NCBI GenBank assembly: GCA_017525525.1
Contig: JAFXSQ010000034.1
Location: forward strand, 1-36,347
Direction of reading: 5' to 3'
DNA: 36,347 nt
Source: Lachnospiraceae bacterium
GTDB lineage: Bacteria > Bacillota > Clostridia > Lachnospirales > Lachnospiraceae
The translations under genes were made by a program, and so were the position numbers. The notes under the pieces were generated by a model, which was not told the DNA's origin, did no database searches, and was given only the letters and a program-made list of their open reading frames with translations. Of the stretch, positions 24,124-33,271 are shown in pieces; the first letter of the stretch is position 1; every line of letters starts with the position of its first letter.

Positions 24124-24204
24124 AGACTCTTCGCTACGCTCAGAGTGACAAGCAATCTGAATGAAACGTAGCATCATTCTGATTGCTTCAGCCTGAAGAA
24201 TCTT
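24124..24204. repeat. Dispersed near-palindrome, family B copy 2
   Basis: AGACTCTTCGCTACGCTCAG at the left end and GAAGAATCTT at the right end mark the family. The middle pairs AGCAATCTGAATGA with TCATTCTGATTGCT-like sequence. It lies between the nadR-like gene and upp, outside coding DNA. Confidence 0.8.
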
Positions 24205-24245
24205 TTTTCAATCTGCCTTTTTCTATAATAAATGTATCTAAGCTT

Positions 24246-25262
24246 TTATGCAATCAGCTCTCTTACCAGCTCGACCGCCCTGTCGAATCTCTCGTTGTAG
24301 TCGCCGCTGATTACCTTGAAATTAAAGCCGTGCTTTAAGTAATACTCCTTAAGCATATCGCTGTACTTCTTTCGGTCAGCTGCGATTATCTCACTTCGGT
24401 CTCCGTCCTGCACCCACTCCACATCCGGCTCAAGGAAGAGAATCAGATCGTAGGAGTTAAGCTCGGCTATGGCATCTGCCAGCTTACCGTTCTTCTGCGC
24501 TCCTTCATCCTCCAAAAAATCCAGAAAGAAATGTGTCACCAGGCAATCCGTGTCCTCAAAAAACACCTTATTACTCTTCTCGATAAGCCTCATCTCCTTC
24601 GCCTTATGCTCAACCAATATCCGTGTAAAATCTTCGGATAGCATGTACACGTCTGTCCCGGACAGCTCTGACAAGTCCCTGCCCACCTCCTCAAGGTAGA
24701 CTGTATTGAAATAGTTCGCAAGATTCACAGTCAGAGTGGACTTTCCCGCGCTCTCGCCCCCTATAAGAAGTACCTTCTTGGTAAAGTAGGACCTTACCAC
24801 CTGCGGCATCCAGTCCCAGTGCCCGAAGACATCGTTCCTTATGTCCGTGGAATTATATTCATTCCTGGGAAATACTACGAAATCCGCCTCCTCATAACAC
24901 TTGTTCCAGAAGCTGTCCTTATCATAATCACTTCCACAAAAGACCACATCTATCGGCTTTCCAATCCGAGCCTTTACCTCCTTGCAATCCTCCCCCCATA
25001 GTTCCTCGGTGTAGTCCTTCTTTTCCAATGCCCTGTCCTTCAGGCAGATGAGCTTTACATTTCCGATGTGCTTGGTCAGCTGATATATCCATCTTATCTT
25101 AACCCTCACGGGAACATCTGTCTCATTCTCCCTGTATGCAATCACAATGTACAGCTCCTCGCACAGACCCGCTGCCTTTATAATGCACTCAAGATGCCCT
25201 AAGTGAAGCGGGTTAAATGAGCCGCCGTACATCCCAACCTTATACTTCTTTCCGTTAACCAT
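24246..25262 (-). CDS. nadR: NadR-like NMN adenylyltransferase / ribosylnicotinamide kinase
   Basis: The 338-residue protein joins two enzymes. Residues 8-155 form a nucleotidyltransferase with GGSFNPLHLGH (13-23) and the closing NSTDIRND, which adenylates NMN to NAD. Residues about 163-338 form a P-loop kinase with GGESAGKST (168-176) and an EDTDCLVT region, which phosphorylates nicotinamide riboside. No N-terminal HTH repressor domain is present, unlike enterobacterial NadR. It lies downstream of pnuC, separated by a family B repeat, and together they make a nicotinamide riboside uptake and salvage route. Confidence 0.93.
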   Translation of the reverse strand: MVNGKKYKVGMYGGSFNPLHLGHLECIIKAAGLCEELYIVIAYRENETDVPVRVKIRWIYQLTKHIGNVKLICLKDRALEKKDYTEELWGEDCKEVKARIGKPIDVVFCGSDYDKDSFWNKCYEEADFVVFPRNEYNSTDIRNDVFGHWDWMPQVVRSYFTKKVLLIGGESAGKSTLTVNLANYFNTVYLEEVGRDLSELSGTDVYMLSEDFTRILVEHKAKEMRLIEKSNKVFFEDTDCLVTHFFLDFLEDEGAQKNGKLADAIAELNSYDLILFLEPDVEWVQDGDRSEIIAADRKKYSDMLKEYYLKHGFNFKVISGDYNERFDRAVELVRELIA

Positions 25263-25280
25263 ATTTGCTTACCCCATATC

Positions 25281-25365
25281 AAGACTCTTCGCGTCGCTCA
25301 GAGTGACACTCCACCGTCATTCTTCGCACCGTGTCAATACTATAGCGTAGCCCGAAGAATCTCTT
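25281..25365. repeat. Dispersed near-palindrome, family B copy 3
   Basis: AAGACTCTTCGCGTCGCTCA to CCCGAAGAATCTCTT. It fills the gap between pnuC and the nadR-like gene and may modulate read-through between them. Confidence 0.8.
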
Positions 25366-25394
25366 AATATAACCGTTCCGCGCCGTCATCACAT

Positions 25395-26096
25395 TCACAC
25401 TGCTTCAGCCTGCTTTGACTCGCGATACCATTTCACGAACATAATAATCGCGTTCGCCAGATACACAGCCCACATGAGAAGAACCGCCACGCTTGCCGCC
25501 TCTGTATAAAGAGCAGCCACCCACATGATGACCGACACTGCGTCGACCACAATCCATATTACCCACTGCTCGGTATATCTCTTTATCATAAGAATCTGCG
25601 CTATTACCGAGAATACGGTACTCATGCTGTCTACTAAAGGAAGATTTCCACCCAAAAGCTTAAGAACATACCCGTATCCGACAACACCCGCTATACTTAT
25701 TACAGCAAGCAGGATATCCTGCTTTAATGTCATACGTTTTTTGTACACGACATTCGTATCCCTGTTGATGTGTTTTTTCCACGCCGCCCAGCCTATAAAA
25801 TTCGTCGGCAGATAGTAGAGCAGGTTCAGCATCACGTCTCCGTAATACTTTGCCTCCCACGCAATGTATGCATAAAGTATGACATTGACGGTCCCGAACA
25901 CGTAATTCGACACTCTGCCCATACCGCAGAGGACTACACAGAATACTCCGGTAACCGATGCAGCAATTCCAATCCATGTGTCCTCCTGATACAGAGAAAC
26001 CCCAAGTATGGTCAAGTTTGCAAACACCAGCCAGATAACCTGCCACATCTTCCATCCTGTGAATTCTCTTTTTATCGTTTCCTTGAATTTATCCAT
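25395..26096 (-). CDS. pnuC: PnuC-family nicotinamide riboside transporter
   Basis: The 233-residue protein has about seven to eight hydrophobic segments and the PnuC features: an aromatic stretch NFIGWAAWKKH, GGNLPLVDSMSTVFSVIAQILMIKRYTEQWVIWIVVDAVS, and an acidic/basic tail. PnuC transporters carry nicotinamide riboside by facilitated diffusion, trapped by the kinase of the NadR-like neighbour. GAGGGCATAT precedes the ATG and lies in a remnant of repeat family B. I saw no clear riboswitch or NiaR site in the 136-bp upstream gap. Confidence 0.93.
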   Translation of the reverse strand: MDKFKETIKREFTGWKMWQVIWLVFANLTILGVSLYQEDTWIGIAASVTGVFCVVLCGMGRVSNYVFGTVNVILYAYIAWEAKYYGDVMLNLLYYLPTNFIGWAAWKKHINRDTNVVYKKRMTLKQDILLAVISIAGVVGYGYVLKLLGGNLPLVDSMSTVFSVIAQILMIKRYTEQWVIWIVVDAVSVIMWVAALYTEAASVAVLLMWAVYLANAIIMFVKWYRESKQAEAV

Positions 26097-26105
26097 ATAT
26101 GCCCT

Positions 26106-26137
26106 CGTGTCATTCCGGGGGCTTTAGCCCCAAAAAG
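26106..26137. repeat. Remnant of repeat family B
   Basis: CGTGTCATTCCGGGGGCTTTAG keeps the GTGTCATTC core of family B, followed by a GGGGCT-TTA-AGCCCC hairpin. It sits directly upstream of pnuC. Confidence 0.5.
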
Positions 26138-26232
26138 CTTTTTTCATAAATCTTTTTTCATAAGTCACTTTACACTAACTGCTTGTCTGAAATCAAATAG
26201 AACCAGCTGCCATAAAATCGGGTTAATTCCAC

Positions 26233-26931
26233 TTAATCCATATATTCATATATTCCGTTTATAATCTCTGCGCCGGTTTGCTTCCCCCGGGTTCCCTCAT
26301 GAAGCAGGTCTAAATACTCTTCACGACTGATGCTTATCCCTCCCATGCTCTCAAGGTGGTCCGTATGAAACTGGCAGTCGATCATAACAAAATCTCTTTC
26401 ATAAAGCAGCTTCGCAAGCATAATCAATGCGACTTTGGATCCGTTCTCGATAAGGGTAAACATACTCTCTCCGAAGAAGCAGCGCCCTATCACGACTCCG
26501 TACAGACCACCGGCGAGCTCTCCGTCGAAAAAGGCTTCAACCCCCGTCGCATATCCTGCAATGCTTAAATCCGTGTAGGCCTCCACCATCTCGTCGATTA
26601 TCCACTCTCCTTCCGACTTGTGCACCGCCCTGCAGCGCCCTATCGTGTCGACAAAATCTCTTCCGACCTCTATCCTCACGTCATGCTTTCTCATGAATTT
26701 CCTCATGGAATGCGATATATGTATATCCTCGGGGTTTATAATAAATCTCTCCGGAGGACTCCACCAGAGTATTGGACTTTTCGCATCATACCACGGGAAG
26801 ATGCTCTGTCTGTAAGCTGCAAGAAGTCTTTCAACCCTTAAGTCTCCGCCCACCGCAAGCAGTCCGTCAGGCTCGGCAAGGGACGGATCCGGAAATATAT
26901 TTTTGTTCTCAAGCAACCTGAAAATCGACAT
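26233..26931 (-). CDS. aat: Leucyl/phenylalanyl-tRNA-protein transferase
   Basis: The 232-residue protein has the Aat family pattern: FPDPSLAEPDGLLAVGGDL, YRQSIFPWYD, WWSPPERFII, YATGVEAFFDGELAGGLYGVVIGRCFFGESMF and DCQFHTDHLESMGGISISREEYL. It adds Leu or Phe to proteins with basic N-termini, making them N-degron substrates for ClpS and ClpAP. It starts 26 bp after clpA and is the last gene of the operon. Confidence 0.97.
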   Translation of the reverse strand: MSIFRLLENKNIFPDPSLAEPDGLLAVGGDLRVERLLAAYRQSIFPWYDAKSPILWWSPPERFIINPEDIHISHSMRKFMRKHDVRIEVGRDFVDTIGRCRAVHKSEGEWIIDEMVEAYTDLSIAGYATGVEAFFDGELAGGLYGVVIGRCFFGESMFTLIENGSKVALIMLAKLLYERDFVMIDCQFHTDHLESMGGISISREEYLDLLHEGTRGKQTGAEIINGIYEYMD

Positions 26932-26957
26932 GGCCGTATTCTATCCTGTTTCTAATC

Positions 26958-29255
26958 TTACTTCTTAACCTCCGCCTTAAACTCATCGGCCTCAGCGGAC
27001 ACAAGAAGCTTTCCGCCGTTCTTTAAGCTTCCGAAAAGGATCTCATCCACAAGCAGCGGTTTGATTTCATTTCTTATCACACGGTCAACCTCTCTGGCAC
27101 CGTATTCCCTGCTTATGCCCTTCTTCTTCACAAGCTCACGCGCATCATCGGAGGCGGAAAAGTCTATATTCTTCTTCGCGAGCATATCGGACAGCTCCGA
27201 TAGCTTCTTGTCCACGACCTTAAGCCCCATCTCATCATCCATACCGTTGAACATGACTATCCGATTCAAACGATTACGAAACTCCGGCTGGAAGGTGTGC
27301 TTAACCTCCTCCTCAAGCACGCTTGTATCTGCATAGCCCGACTTAAAACCTATGGTAGGCTTGCCCAATCGGCTTGCACCGGCATTTGAAGTCATGATTA
27401 TGATCACGTTCCTGAAATCAGCCTTCCTGCCCTGATTATCCGTAAGCGTAGCGTAATCCATCATCTGCAAAAGCACATTGTATATATCCGCATGTGCCTT
27501 CTCTATCTCGTCGAGGAGCAGCACGGAGGAAGGGTTCTTCCTTATCTCTTCAGTGAGCAGACCGCCCTCCTCGTAGCCCACATAACCCGCGGGCGCACCG
27601 ATAAGCTTAGCCACCGCATGCTTCTCGCCGTACTCGCTCATATCAAATCGCACAAGCTTCACGCCGAGTTCCTTCGCAAGAGTTTTCGCTATCTCCGTCT
27701 TACCAACACCGGTAGGACCCACAAACAGGAGGCTCGCCAGAGGCTTTCCCTCCTCTAAGAGTCCCGCTCTCGAGAACTTGATCGCATTAACTACCTGGGC
27801 CACCGCTTCATCCTGCCCGAATACCTGCGACTTGATTCGCTGCTCCAAAGTAGCAAGCCCGCTTACCTCGTCCGTCTCCACCGTCTCTATGGGCACACGG
27901 CATATCTTCGTCAGGACTTCATTTACCACATCTTTGCCTACGGTCTGCACCTCACCCTCGACGGGATGAAGCTTTCTGTACGCTCCCGCCTCATCGATTA
28001 AATCTATGGCCTTGTCCGGCAGGAACCTCTCGTTGATATGCTTTGCGCTCATGGATACCGCATACTCAAGCAGTCCTTCCTCAAAGCTCACGCCGTGGAA
28101 GCTCTCGTACTTATCCTTTAAGCCCTTTAATATCTCTACCGTCTCGTTCTCACCCGGCTCTCGGATTTCCACGTTTTGAAATCTTCGCGCCAAGCTCTTT
28201 TTCTTCTCAAAATACTTCTTATACTCATCAAATGTTGTCGCGCCGATAAAGCGTATATGCCCGTCCGAAAGATATGGCTTAAGCATATTTCCCGCATCAA
28301 ACGAGCTCTCTCCCACCGCGCCGGCGCCGGCAATATTATGTATCTCATCGAGGTAAACTATCGGCTTCTTCTCCTTGCTTACCTGACTTAATACCTTCTT
28401 AAAACGCTTCTCGAAGTCGCCACGGTACTGGGTCCCGGCAAGCATGCCGCCAAGGTCTAAAGCGAAGACCTTGCTGCCTCTTAACGGCTCAGGCACCCTG
28501 TCCTCTCTTATCATTTGAACAAGTCCGTAGGTAATCGCTGTTTTTCCGACTCCCGGTTCTCCTATGTGAAGAGGATTGTTCTTGTCCTTCCTGCACAGAA
28601 TCTGTATAGTCCGCTCAAGCTCCTCCTCGCGGCCGATAAGCGGATTTACATCCTTTAAGGTGTCGTTAAGACAAGGAGCATAAAGCTTCCAGTCCTTGGC
28701 CGAGTCCTCCTTCTTATTCTTGCCTTTAATCACGCCTGCCCCACCGACACGAGACTCGTCGCTATCATAATTTTCATCATCATAAGTCTCATCGTTAGCC
28801 TCGTCATTGTCGTAACCGGCATCTTCGTCTCCGTCATCCTCAATCTCGGCAATCTTTCTTAAAAGCTCGACCTCTTCGACCTCCTGAAGTTGCATGTAAT
28901 ACACGGCGTAGCACTCCTCTAAGCTCCATATGCCGCGAAGCAGATGTCTCATCTTCATCTCTTCGTTGCCGCTGCTGGTCGCATGAAGCTGCGCATAAGC
29001 CAAAGCCTGCTGCGCCGACAAAGACAGCCGAGGATCCTCATCCTCGTTCTTGTCTATGTATTCCTTCATGTAGGCCATCAGATCCTTGCCGAGCAGTTTG
29101 ATATCCCCGTCACAGGCCTCAAAGGCGCGGCGAAATGTATCGTTAAGCGTCATCTCAAGCAATAAACTTTCCGGAGTCACGTATTCATAACTGTTTGACA
29201 GAGCATTTTTAAGCGCTCCCTGTATGATCATTGAAACCTCTTTTGATATACGCAT
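26958..29255 (-). CDS. clpA: ClpA-type AAA+ unfoldase
   Basis: The 765-residue protein has an N domain (1-135), an unusual acidic Asp/Glu/Tyr-rich linker (about 138-170), and two AAA+ modules. The first has Walker A GEPGVGKT at 232-239 and Walker B IVYLDEIH near 299-306. The second has GPTGVGKT at 513-520 and LLLDEIEKA near 580-588. A PTIGFKSG loop near 635 matches the ClpP docking loop. The protein unfolds substrates for ClpP. clpS lies 8 bp upstream and aat 26 bp downstream. The length and order fit ClpA rather than ClpC, which lacks the clpS/aat context. Confidence 0.95.
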   Translation of the reverse strand: MRISKEVSMIIQGALKNALSNSYEYVTPESLLLEMTLNDTFRRAFEACDGDIKLLGKDLMAYMKEYIDKNEDEDPRLSLSAQQALAYAQLHATSSGNEEMKMRHLLRGIWSLEECYAVYYMQLQEVEEVELLRKIAEIEDDGDEDAGYDNDEANDETYDDENYDSDESRVGGAGVIKGKNKKEDSAKDWKLYAPCLNDTLKDVNPLIGREEELERTIQILCRKDKNNPLHIGEPGVGKTAITYGLVQMIREDRVPEPLRGSKVFALDLGGMLAGTQYRGDFEKRFKKVLSQVSKEKKPIVYLDEIHNIAGAGAVGESSFDAGNMLKPYLSDGHIRFIGATTFDEYKKYFEKKKSLARRFQNVEIREPGENETVEILKGLKDKYESFHGVSFEEGLLEYAVSMSAKHINERFLPDKAIDLIDEAGAYRKLHPVEGEVQTVGKDVVNEVLTKICRVPIETVETDEVSGLATLEQRIKSQVFGQDEAVAQVVNAIKFSRAGLLEEGKPLASLLFVGPTGVGKTEIAKTLAKELGVKLVRFDMSEYGEKHAVAKLIGAPAGYVGYEEGGLLTEEIRKNPSSVLLLDEIEKAHADIYNVLLQMMDYATLTDNQGRKADFRNVIIIMTSNAGASRLGKPTIGFKSGYADTSVLEEEVKHTFQPEFRNRLNRIVMFNGMDDEMGLKVVDKKLSELSDMLAKKNIDFSASDDARELVKKKGISREYGAREVDRVIRNEIKPLLVDEILFGSLKNGGKLLVSAEADEFKAEVKK

Positions 29256-29263
29256 CTTAATAA

Positions 29264-29572
29264 TTACGCCTCCTGAATCGTCATCCTGAACGGAAAGCCC
29301 TCCGCCTTTGCCCTGTCAAGCGCCTCCGTAGTCTTCGTAAGCGCTATATCATAGGGATACTCGCCTACAACAGCTCTCCCGTTCTTATGCACGAACATCA
29401 TGATCTGCTCGGCGCTTGCCCTGTCTTTCTTGAATATATCCACCAGTACATCTACGACGAACTCCATGGTCGTAAAATCATCATTAAGCATGATCACCTG
29501 GTACTTCTTAGGTTCCTTGATCTTAATCCCGCTTTTTTCTTTTACCGAACTCTGTGTAGGCATCCCAATCAC
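29264..29572 (-). CDS. clpS: ClpS adaptor for N-degron substrates
   Basis: The 102-residue protein has the ClpS core: KYQVIMLNDDFTTMEFVVDVL with the N-terminal-residue pocket NDD, a helix with SAEQIMMFVHKNG, and a strand VGEYPYDIALTK. It delivers proteins with destabilising N-termini to ClpA. AGAGGTGATTGGG precedes the ATG. The preceding tandem GNAT gene ends 17 bp upstream, so both may share a transcript. Confidence 0.97.
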   Translation of the reverse strand: MIGMPTQSSVKEKSGIKIKEPKKYQVIMLNDDFTTMEFVVDVLVDIFKKDRASAEQIMMFVHKNGRAVVGEYPYDIALTKTTEALDRAKAEGFPFRMTIQEA

Positions 29573-29589
29573 CTCTGGTCTTCAAATCT

Positions 29590-30486
29590 CTACTTTGTCA
29601 TCTTCTCGAGCACATACTCCATGGCCTTGCCGCGCTCCGTCGGATCAAACCAGGTTACGGCCTGCAGGATATCTCCCCTGCGAGCCTCGGGCGCAAGACG
29701 CGTGATTATATCCGCCGCTCCCTTGCCGACTATCGGCATCAATATCTTCTTATCCGGCGGATAAAGCTCCCGTGCCCTTACAAGCGCCGTTCCCATCATG
29801 CCCGGCATGGATTTTGAGGATGCGCTGTAGGCAAGCTCCAGGACAAGATAATCCTTCTCTTCGGAAAAGAGCATCAGTCCCACCGCCTCATCCTTCTCCA
29901 GACATATCAGCGAAAGCTCCTGTATATAGCTGTCCCAGTCTATATAATCGGGAGCAGGTATCGGACGTTTGTCGTCCTGAAGCTTTTCTTCAAGCATTTC
30001 AAATACATCCTCGGTAAGCTCCTCAAGAAACAGACAATCCGTCGATTTGGCGGCGGAAAAGAGCATATCCTCGTGCTGCACCTCCGACAATGCAAGCTCG
30101 TAAATGTTGTTCTTTGCCTCCTTAAGCTCCATCCCGGCCAGTCTTAAGATATCCCTGTGTCCATTGGTATTCTCGTCCATATGTATTTCGGTAAATGCGC
30201 CGACGTATTCTCCGGTTTTCTGCGCGCGTCGCATAACATAGCGCAGAAAATCCGCAGCCTGCACCTTCTGTTTATAGTTTTCTCCCATGCATATCCATAC
30301 AAGCTCAAGCCAACCCGCGTGACTTCCGGTTACCGAAACTCCGACTAAGTACCCGCTCTCGGGATCACCGTCATAGGTAGCTGTTGCCAAAAGCTGGCCA
30401 ACCCTTATCTGCTCGTGATAATTACCGGGAATATAGTCACTGTATTGAGACAGATTTGCCGTATAAATCGCTTTATCCGTATACAT
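29590..30486 (-). CDS. Tandem GNAT-like acetyltransferase protein
   Basis: The 298-residue protein appears to hold two GNAT-like halves. The first (about 35-135) has SGYLVGVSVTG, LELVWICMGENYKQKVQAADFLRYVMRRAQ and a closing GHRDILRLAGMELKEAKNNIYEL. The second (about 195-290) has GLMLFSEEKDYLVLELAYSA followed by MMGTALVRARELY. The acetyl-CoA loop Q/R-x2-G-x-G/A is not clear in either, so catalytic activity is uncertain. It begins within the previous gene's last 14 bases (coupled) and ends 17 bp before clpS. Confidence 0.55.
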   Translation of the reverse strand: MYTDKAIYTANLSQYSDYIPGNYHEQIRVGQLLATATYDGDPESGYLVGVSVTGSHAGWLELVWICMGENYKQKVQAADFLRYVMRRAQKTGEYVGAFTEIHMDENTNGHRDILRLAGMELKEAKNNIYELALSEVQHEDMLFSAAKSTDCLFLEELTEDVFEMLEEKLQDDKRPIPAPDYIDWDSYIQELSLICLEKDEAVGLMLFSEEKDYLVLELAYSASSKSMPGMMGTALVRARELYPPDKKILMPIVGKGAADIITRLAPEARRGDILQAVTWFDPTERGKAMEYVLEKMTK

Positions 30487-31996
30487 TATTTTTCCCTCTC
30501 AAATAACTCTCCACACATTGTCTGCAACGTCTCTCCTGAAGAAGATAACTCATCTCACAGGAATCCTCCGCATAGCTTTTGACAAGATCGTCAAGAGTCT
30601 TTTTCTCACTTTCTCTGCTGTATTCGATAACCATATACGCTACTCGCGCTATGGTATCGACTACTACCCATTTCTCTGTCAGCTCCAGCCTTTCTTCACG
30701 TGTAAGTGAAGCAAATTCATCTCCCGCAATTCCGTGCGCGAGCCTGTTGCGCAAGGCTCTGGCCTTTCCCGCTACATCCACAAGCTCCTCTTTATCAAAA
30801 AGCATCCCTGTAATCGTCTGGCAGCTGAACTGCCTTTCATGAGTATTTTTATACTCCTCCAGCTGAGAAACCATAGTCCTGATTTCATCAAGCCCGGCAA
30901 AGCTGTACTTTGCCACATCGGCATCAGACATTGAATCCAGGCTGACAAACCCCGGCAACTCCTTTATCTTGACATTGAGTGGCAGCGTTGAAACATCCGC
31001 GCCCCAATGCGCGCGTATATAATTTGCTATAAGAGGATCGACATTCTCACCCAGGAGAACGCCTCTGATAAGCCCCTCGCAGGCGTCCTTGACCCAAACA
31101 GCGGCAGCAAGCTGCTCCTCCACAAAATCCTGATACTCCCAAAGCGCAATCCTGTAGGTCATAACCGAATTAGCCTGCTCATACGGTCCCTTCTCCTCGA
31201 CCAAAGCACCCAGTCTGCCCATCAGTTCATTCAAATGCTTTATCTTACCCTTAAGCACCGAAAGCTCCATTAGGGCCCGACCTATCTTGTTCTTGTTGAG
31301 TATAAAGCGCTCCCTGTGTTCCTCAAACAGACTTTGATACTCTTCCTCGACGTCAACATAGGAGGCTTCGATATCGCCGAACTCATCTTCCGCGTCTTCC
31401 TCATCAAGTCTCATCTCATCCTCCGTCATAAGACGTTTAACCGTTGTTTTGGCCACATTTCTTCGAAAGCTCTTAATCTCATCCTCATAAGCTTTAAGTA
31501 TATCCTCAAGCTTCTTTTCCGCTTCTGCCTTCTTCTGCGGTCTGACCTCTTCACCGGTTTTTATGTCTATCCCATTAGACGCGAACCATGTGGTGACAGC
31601 AAGCTCTATCACAGGAAGTGTCTTCTCTACATGCTTCATTACAGCCTGCTCTATCTCATCTCCCGGAGTTTTCTTCGCCTTTTTCAGCACCTCTTTGAAA
31701 TACTTAAGACTCATGTGCACAAGAAGAATGCTGTTCTTATATGCTTCCTCGCCCGTAGCAGTCGGCGGTCTCTTTTTAAATTCATTTCCGTTTATCCACA
31801 ACCGTCCCTGTTTCAGCTCAGACATTACAGCCTCACCGTCAAGCGAGAGTATATCCTGCGCTATGCTCCGCCCGGTTCTTTCGGAAGCCTGTTTTTTTTC
31901 CTTTTCTTTGACTGCAGCGAGATAATACTTAAGCTTTCTCCAGTATATGTCTCCCTTTTCCCTTGCAGTAAGCGTATCCTTTTTTTCTTCTCCCAT
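30473..31996 (-). CDS. Helical protein of unknown function, 507 residues
   Basis: No family is recognised. The protein is charged and mostly helical. Residues about 155-200 form a Lys/Glu-rich likely coiled coil, followed by an acidic patch (DEEDAEDEFGDIE near 198-210). The end has a C-x2-C (CRQC near 490). There is no signal peptide or membrane segment, so it should be cytoplasmic. AAAGGTATAAAAA precedes the ATG. Its end overlaps the start of the tandem GNAT gene by 14 bases. It belongs to a block of four related-looking genes ahead of clpS. Confidence 0.6.
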   Translation of the reverse strand: MGEEKKDTLTAREKGDIYWRKLKYYLAAVKEKEKKQASERTGRSIAQDILSLDGEAVMSELKQGRLWINGNEFKKRPPTATGEEAYKNSILLVHMSLKYFKEVLKKAKKTPGDEIEQAVMKHVEKTLPVIELAVTTWFASNGIDIKTGEEVRPQKKAEAEKKLEDILKAYEDEIKSFRRNVAKTTVKRLMTEDEMRLDEEDAEDEFGDIEASYVDVEEEYQSLFEEHRERFILNKNKIGRALMELSVLKGKIKHLNELMGRLGALVEEKGPYEQANSVMTYRIALWEYQDFVEEQLAAAVWVKDACEGLIRGVLLGENVDPLIANYIRAHWGADVSTLPLNVKIKELPGFVSLDSMSDADVAKYSFAGLDEIRTMVSQLEEYKNTHERQFSCQTITGMLFDKEELVDVAGKARALRNRLAHGIAGDEFASLTREERLELTEKWVVVDTIARVAYMVIEYSRESEKKTLDDLVKSYAEDSCEMSYLLQERRCRQCVESYLRGKNNVYG

Positions 31997-32011
31997 TTTT
32001 TATACCTTTAT

Positions 32012-32112
32012 AAGACTCTTCGCTACGCTATGAGTGACACGTGTCATTCTGAGAGGAGAAACGCAAATGACGAAGTCATTTTACTAATATCCTCTTTAGC
32101 CCGAAGAATCCT
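32012..32112. repeat. Dispersed near-palindrome, family B copy 4
   Basis: AAGACTCTTCGCTACGCTATGAG to CCCGAAGAATCC. An extra hairpin AAATGA-CGAAG-TCATTT sits in its middle, similar to the loop stems of family A. It separates two genes of the minus-strand block. Confidence 0.8.
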
Positions 32113-32131
32113 TTTCTTAATCTTCTTTACA

Positions 32132-33271
32132 CTACCCATTTATTTGGTTATATCCGAGCAGTGTTGCAAATATAATATAGTTTGCCGGATCCTTTTCACA
32201 TGCTTTATTCACAAATGTATACAGAGCCGGATAACTGCTCATAAAGGTAGTTTGTGCGTCTCTCTTAAGCTGCTCCATACTGACAGCTTTTTCCTGCCCT
32301 GCCGGAACCACTCCCGATATCCCCATTGCATTCATGAACTTTACAGACAGTTTATCCGCCTGTCCCGGAGCAACCTTCTCATGAGAAAGCAGCCTCAGAA
32401 GCTGATCAAGATTTGTATCAATTTCCTTTTTCTGAGCCGGAGTGAACCCTCCTGAACGAGTCTGGCTTGACAAAACAGCTTCAATATGTGCTTTAAATGC
32501 CGAATTAACCATCTCAACAAGCTTGTCTTCCGGAACAGCCTCTATACCGCCCTGTGCATGTTTCATTCTTTCAATTGAGGCGATGGCTGTTTCAAATGGC
32601 TGTTTTTTCTCAGCTATTAAACTCTCTGCTCCGAGTGTCACATCATCAGATTCGTCTGCAGCGCCACTCTTAGATATGTTGAATTTCTCATACACTCTCT
32701 CAATCATGGCTTTTCTTATCTTTCCCTTGGACGTGATCGGATGCTTTTTATGCAGGTATTTCTCACAGCTTTCCACAAGGCGCTTCCTGACTTCAGAAGT
32801 ATCCTTTTTTCCACGCTCAAGACCGTTAAAAAGCTCAAGATCCGTTACAACATCATTGTATGCCTGCGAATTGCTTCCCCATACATTTCCCTTTAAGAGA
32901 ACCTCCATATCCTCCATGCTGTATCTGTCGTAAAACTCCTTCTTTCTCTTATCGGTTACTATCACTTCAGCAGGGTCTTCGTCCTGATCCTCCTCTGCTC
33001 TGCGAAGCAGAGTATTGGCTTTTACGGTAGCTGTACTGTGCCATAAAGCTTCAATCTCCTTCTTTCTCTGCTTATGCTCTCGAAGCTTTTCGGCCCTCTT
33101 GTCACCTTGAAGCGCTGCCTGTTCAAGTGCAATGTACCTCGAATTCATATCCCTGTATGCAAACTCGGAATCTCCATACAACTGAGAATTCTTCAACTGA
33201 ACGTCGTACATAGAATTAACGAGCATCCGTTCTTCTTTTTTCAGAGCTTTCTTTACATCTAATTCTTCCAT
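32132..33271 (-). CDS. Helical protein of unknown function, 379 residues
   Basis: No family is recognised. It is a soluble, Lys/Glu-rich helical protein. A recognisable internal stretch is YDRYSMEDMEVLLKGNVWG (about 114-132) followed by CEKYLHKKHPITSKGKIRK, and a Gln/Ala-rich C-terminal half. It has no signal peptide. The start at 33271 is preceded by three copies of an AAAGGAG ribosome site. A GNAT protein gene ends 46 bp upstream. Confidence 0.6.
   Translation of the reverse strand: MEELDVKKALKKEERMLVNSMYDVQLKNSQLYGDSEFAYRDMNSRYIALEQAALQGDKRAEKLREHKQRKKEIEALWHSTATVKANTLLRRAEEDQDEDPAEVIVTDKRKKEFYDRYSMEDMEVLLKGNVWGSNSQAYNDVVTDLELFNGLERGKKDTSEVRKRLVESCEKYLHKKHPITSKGKIRKAMIERVYEKFNISKSGAADESDDVTLGAESLIAEKKQPFETAIASIERMKHAQGGIEAVPEDKLVEMVNSAFKAHIEAVLSSQTRSGGFTPAQKKEIDTNLDQLLRLLSHEKVAPGQADKLSVKFMNAMGISGVVPAGQEKAVSMEQLKRDAQTTFMSSYPALYTFVNKACEKDPANYIIFATLLGYNQING

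Noticed and set aside
26097-26232. A riboswitch or NiaR operator upstream of pnuC
   Set aside because: No conserved riboswitch core or clear dyad could be recognised by eye; only a remnant repeat and a short direct repeat of ATGAAAAAAG were seen.
31316-32455. A 379-codon frame on the plus strand
   Set aside because: It is antisense to two coding genes with good ribosome sites, and its product is Leu/Phe/Cys-rich without a recognisable family, as expected for a shadow frame.
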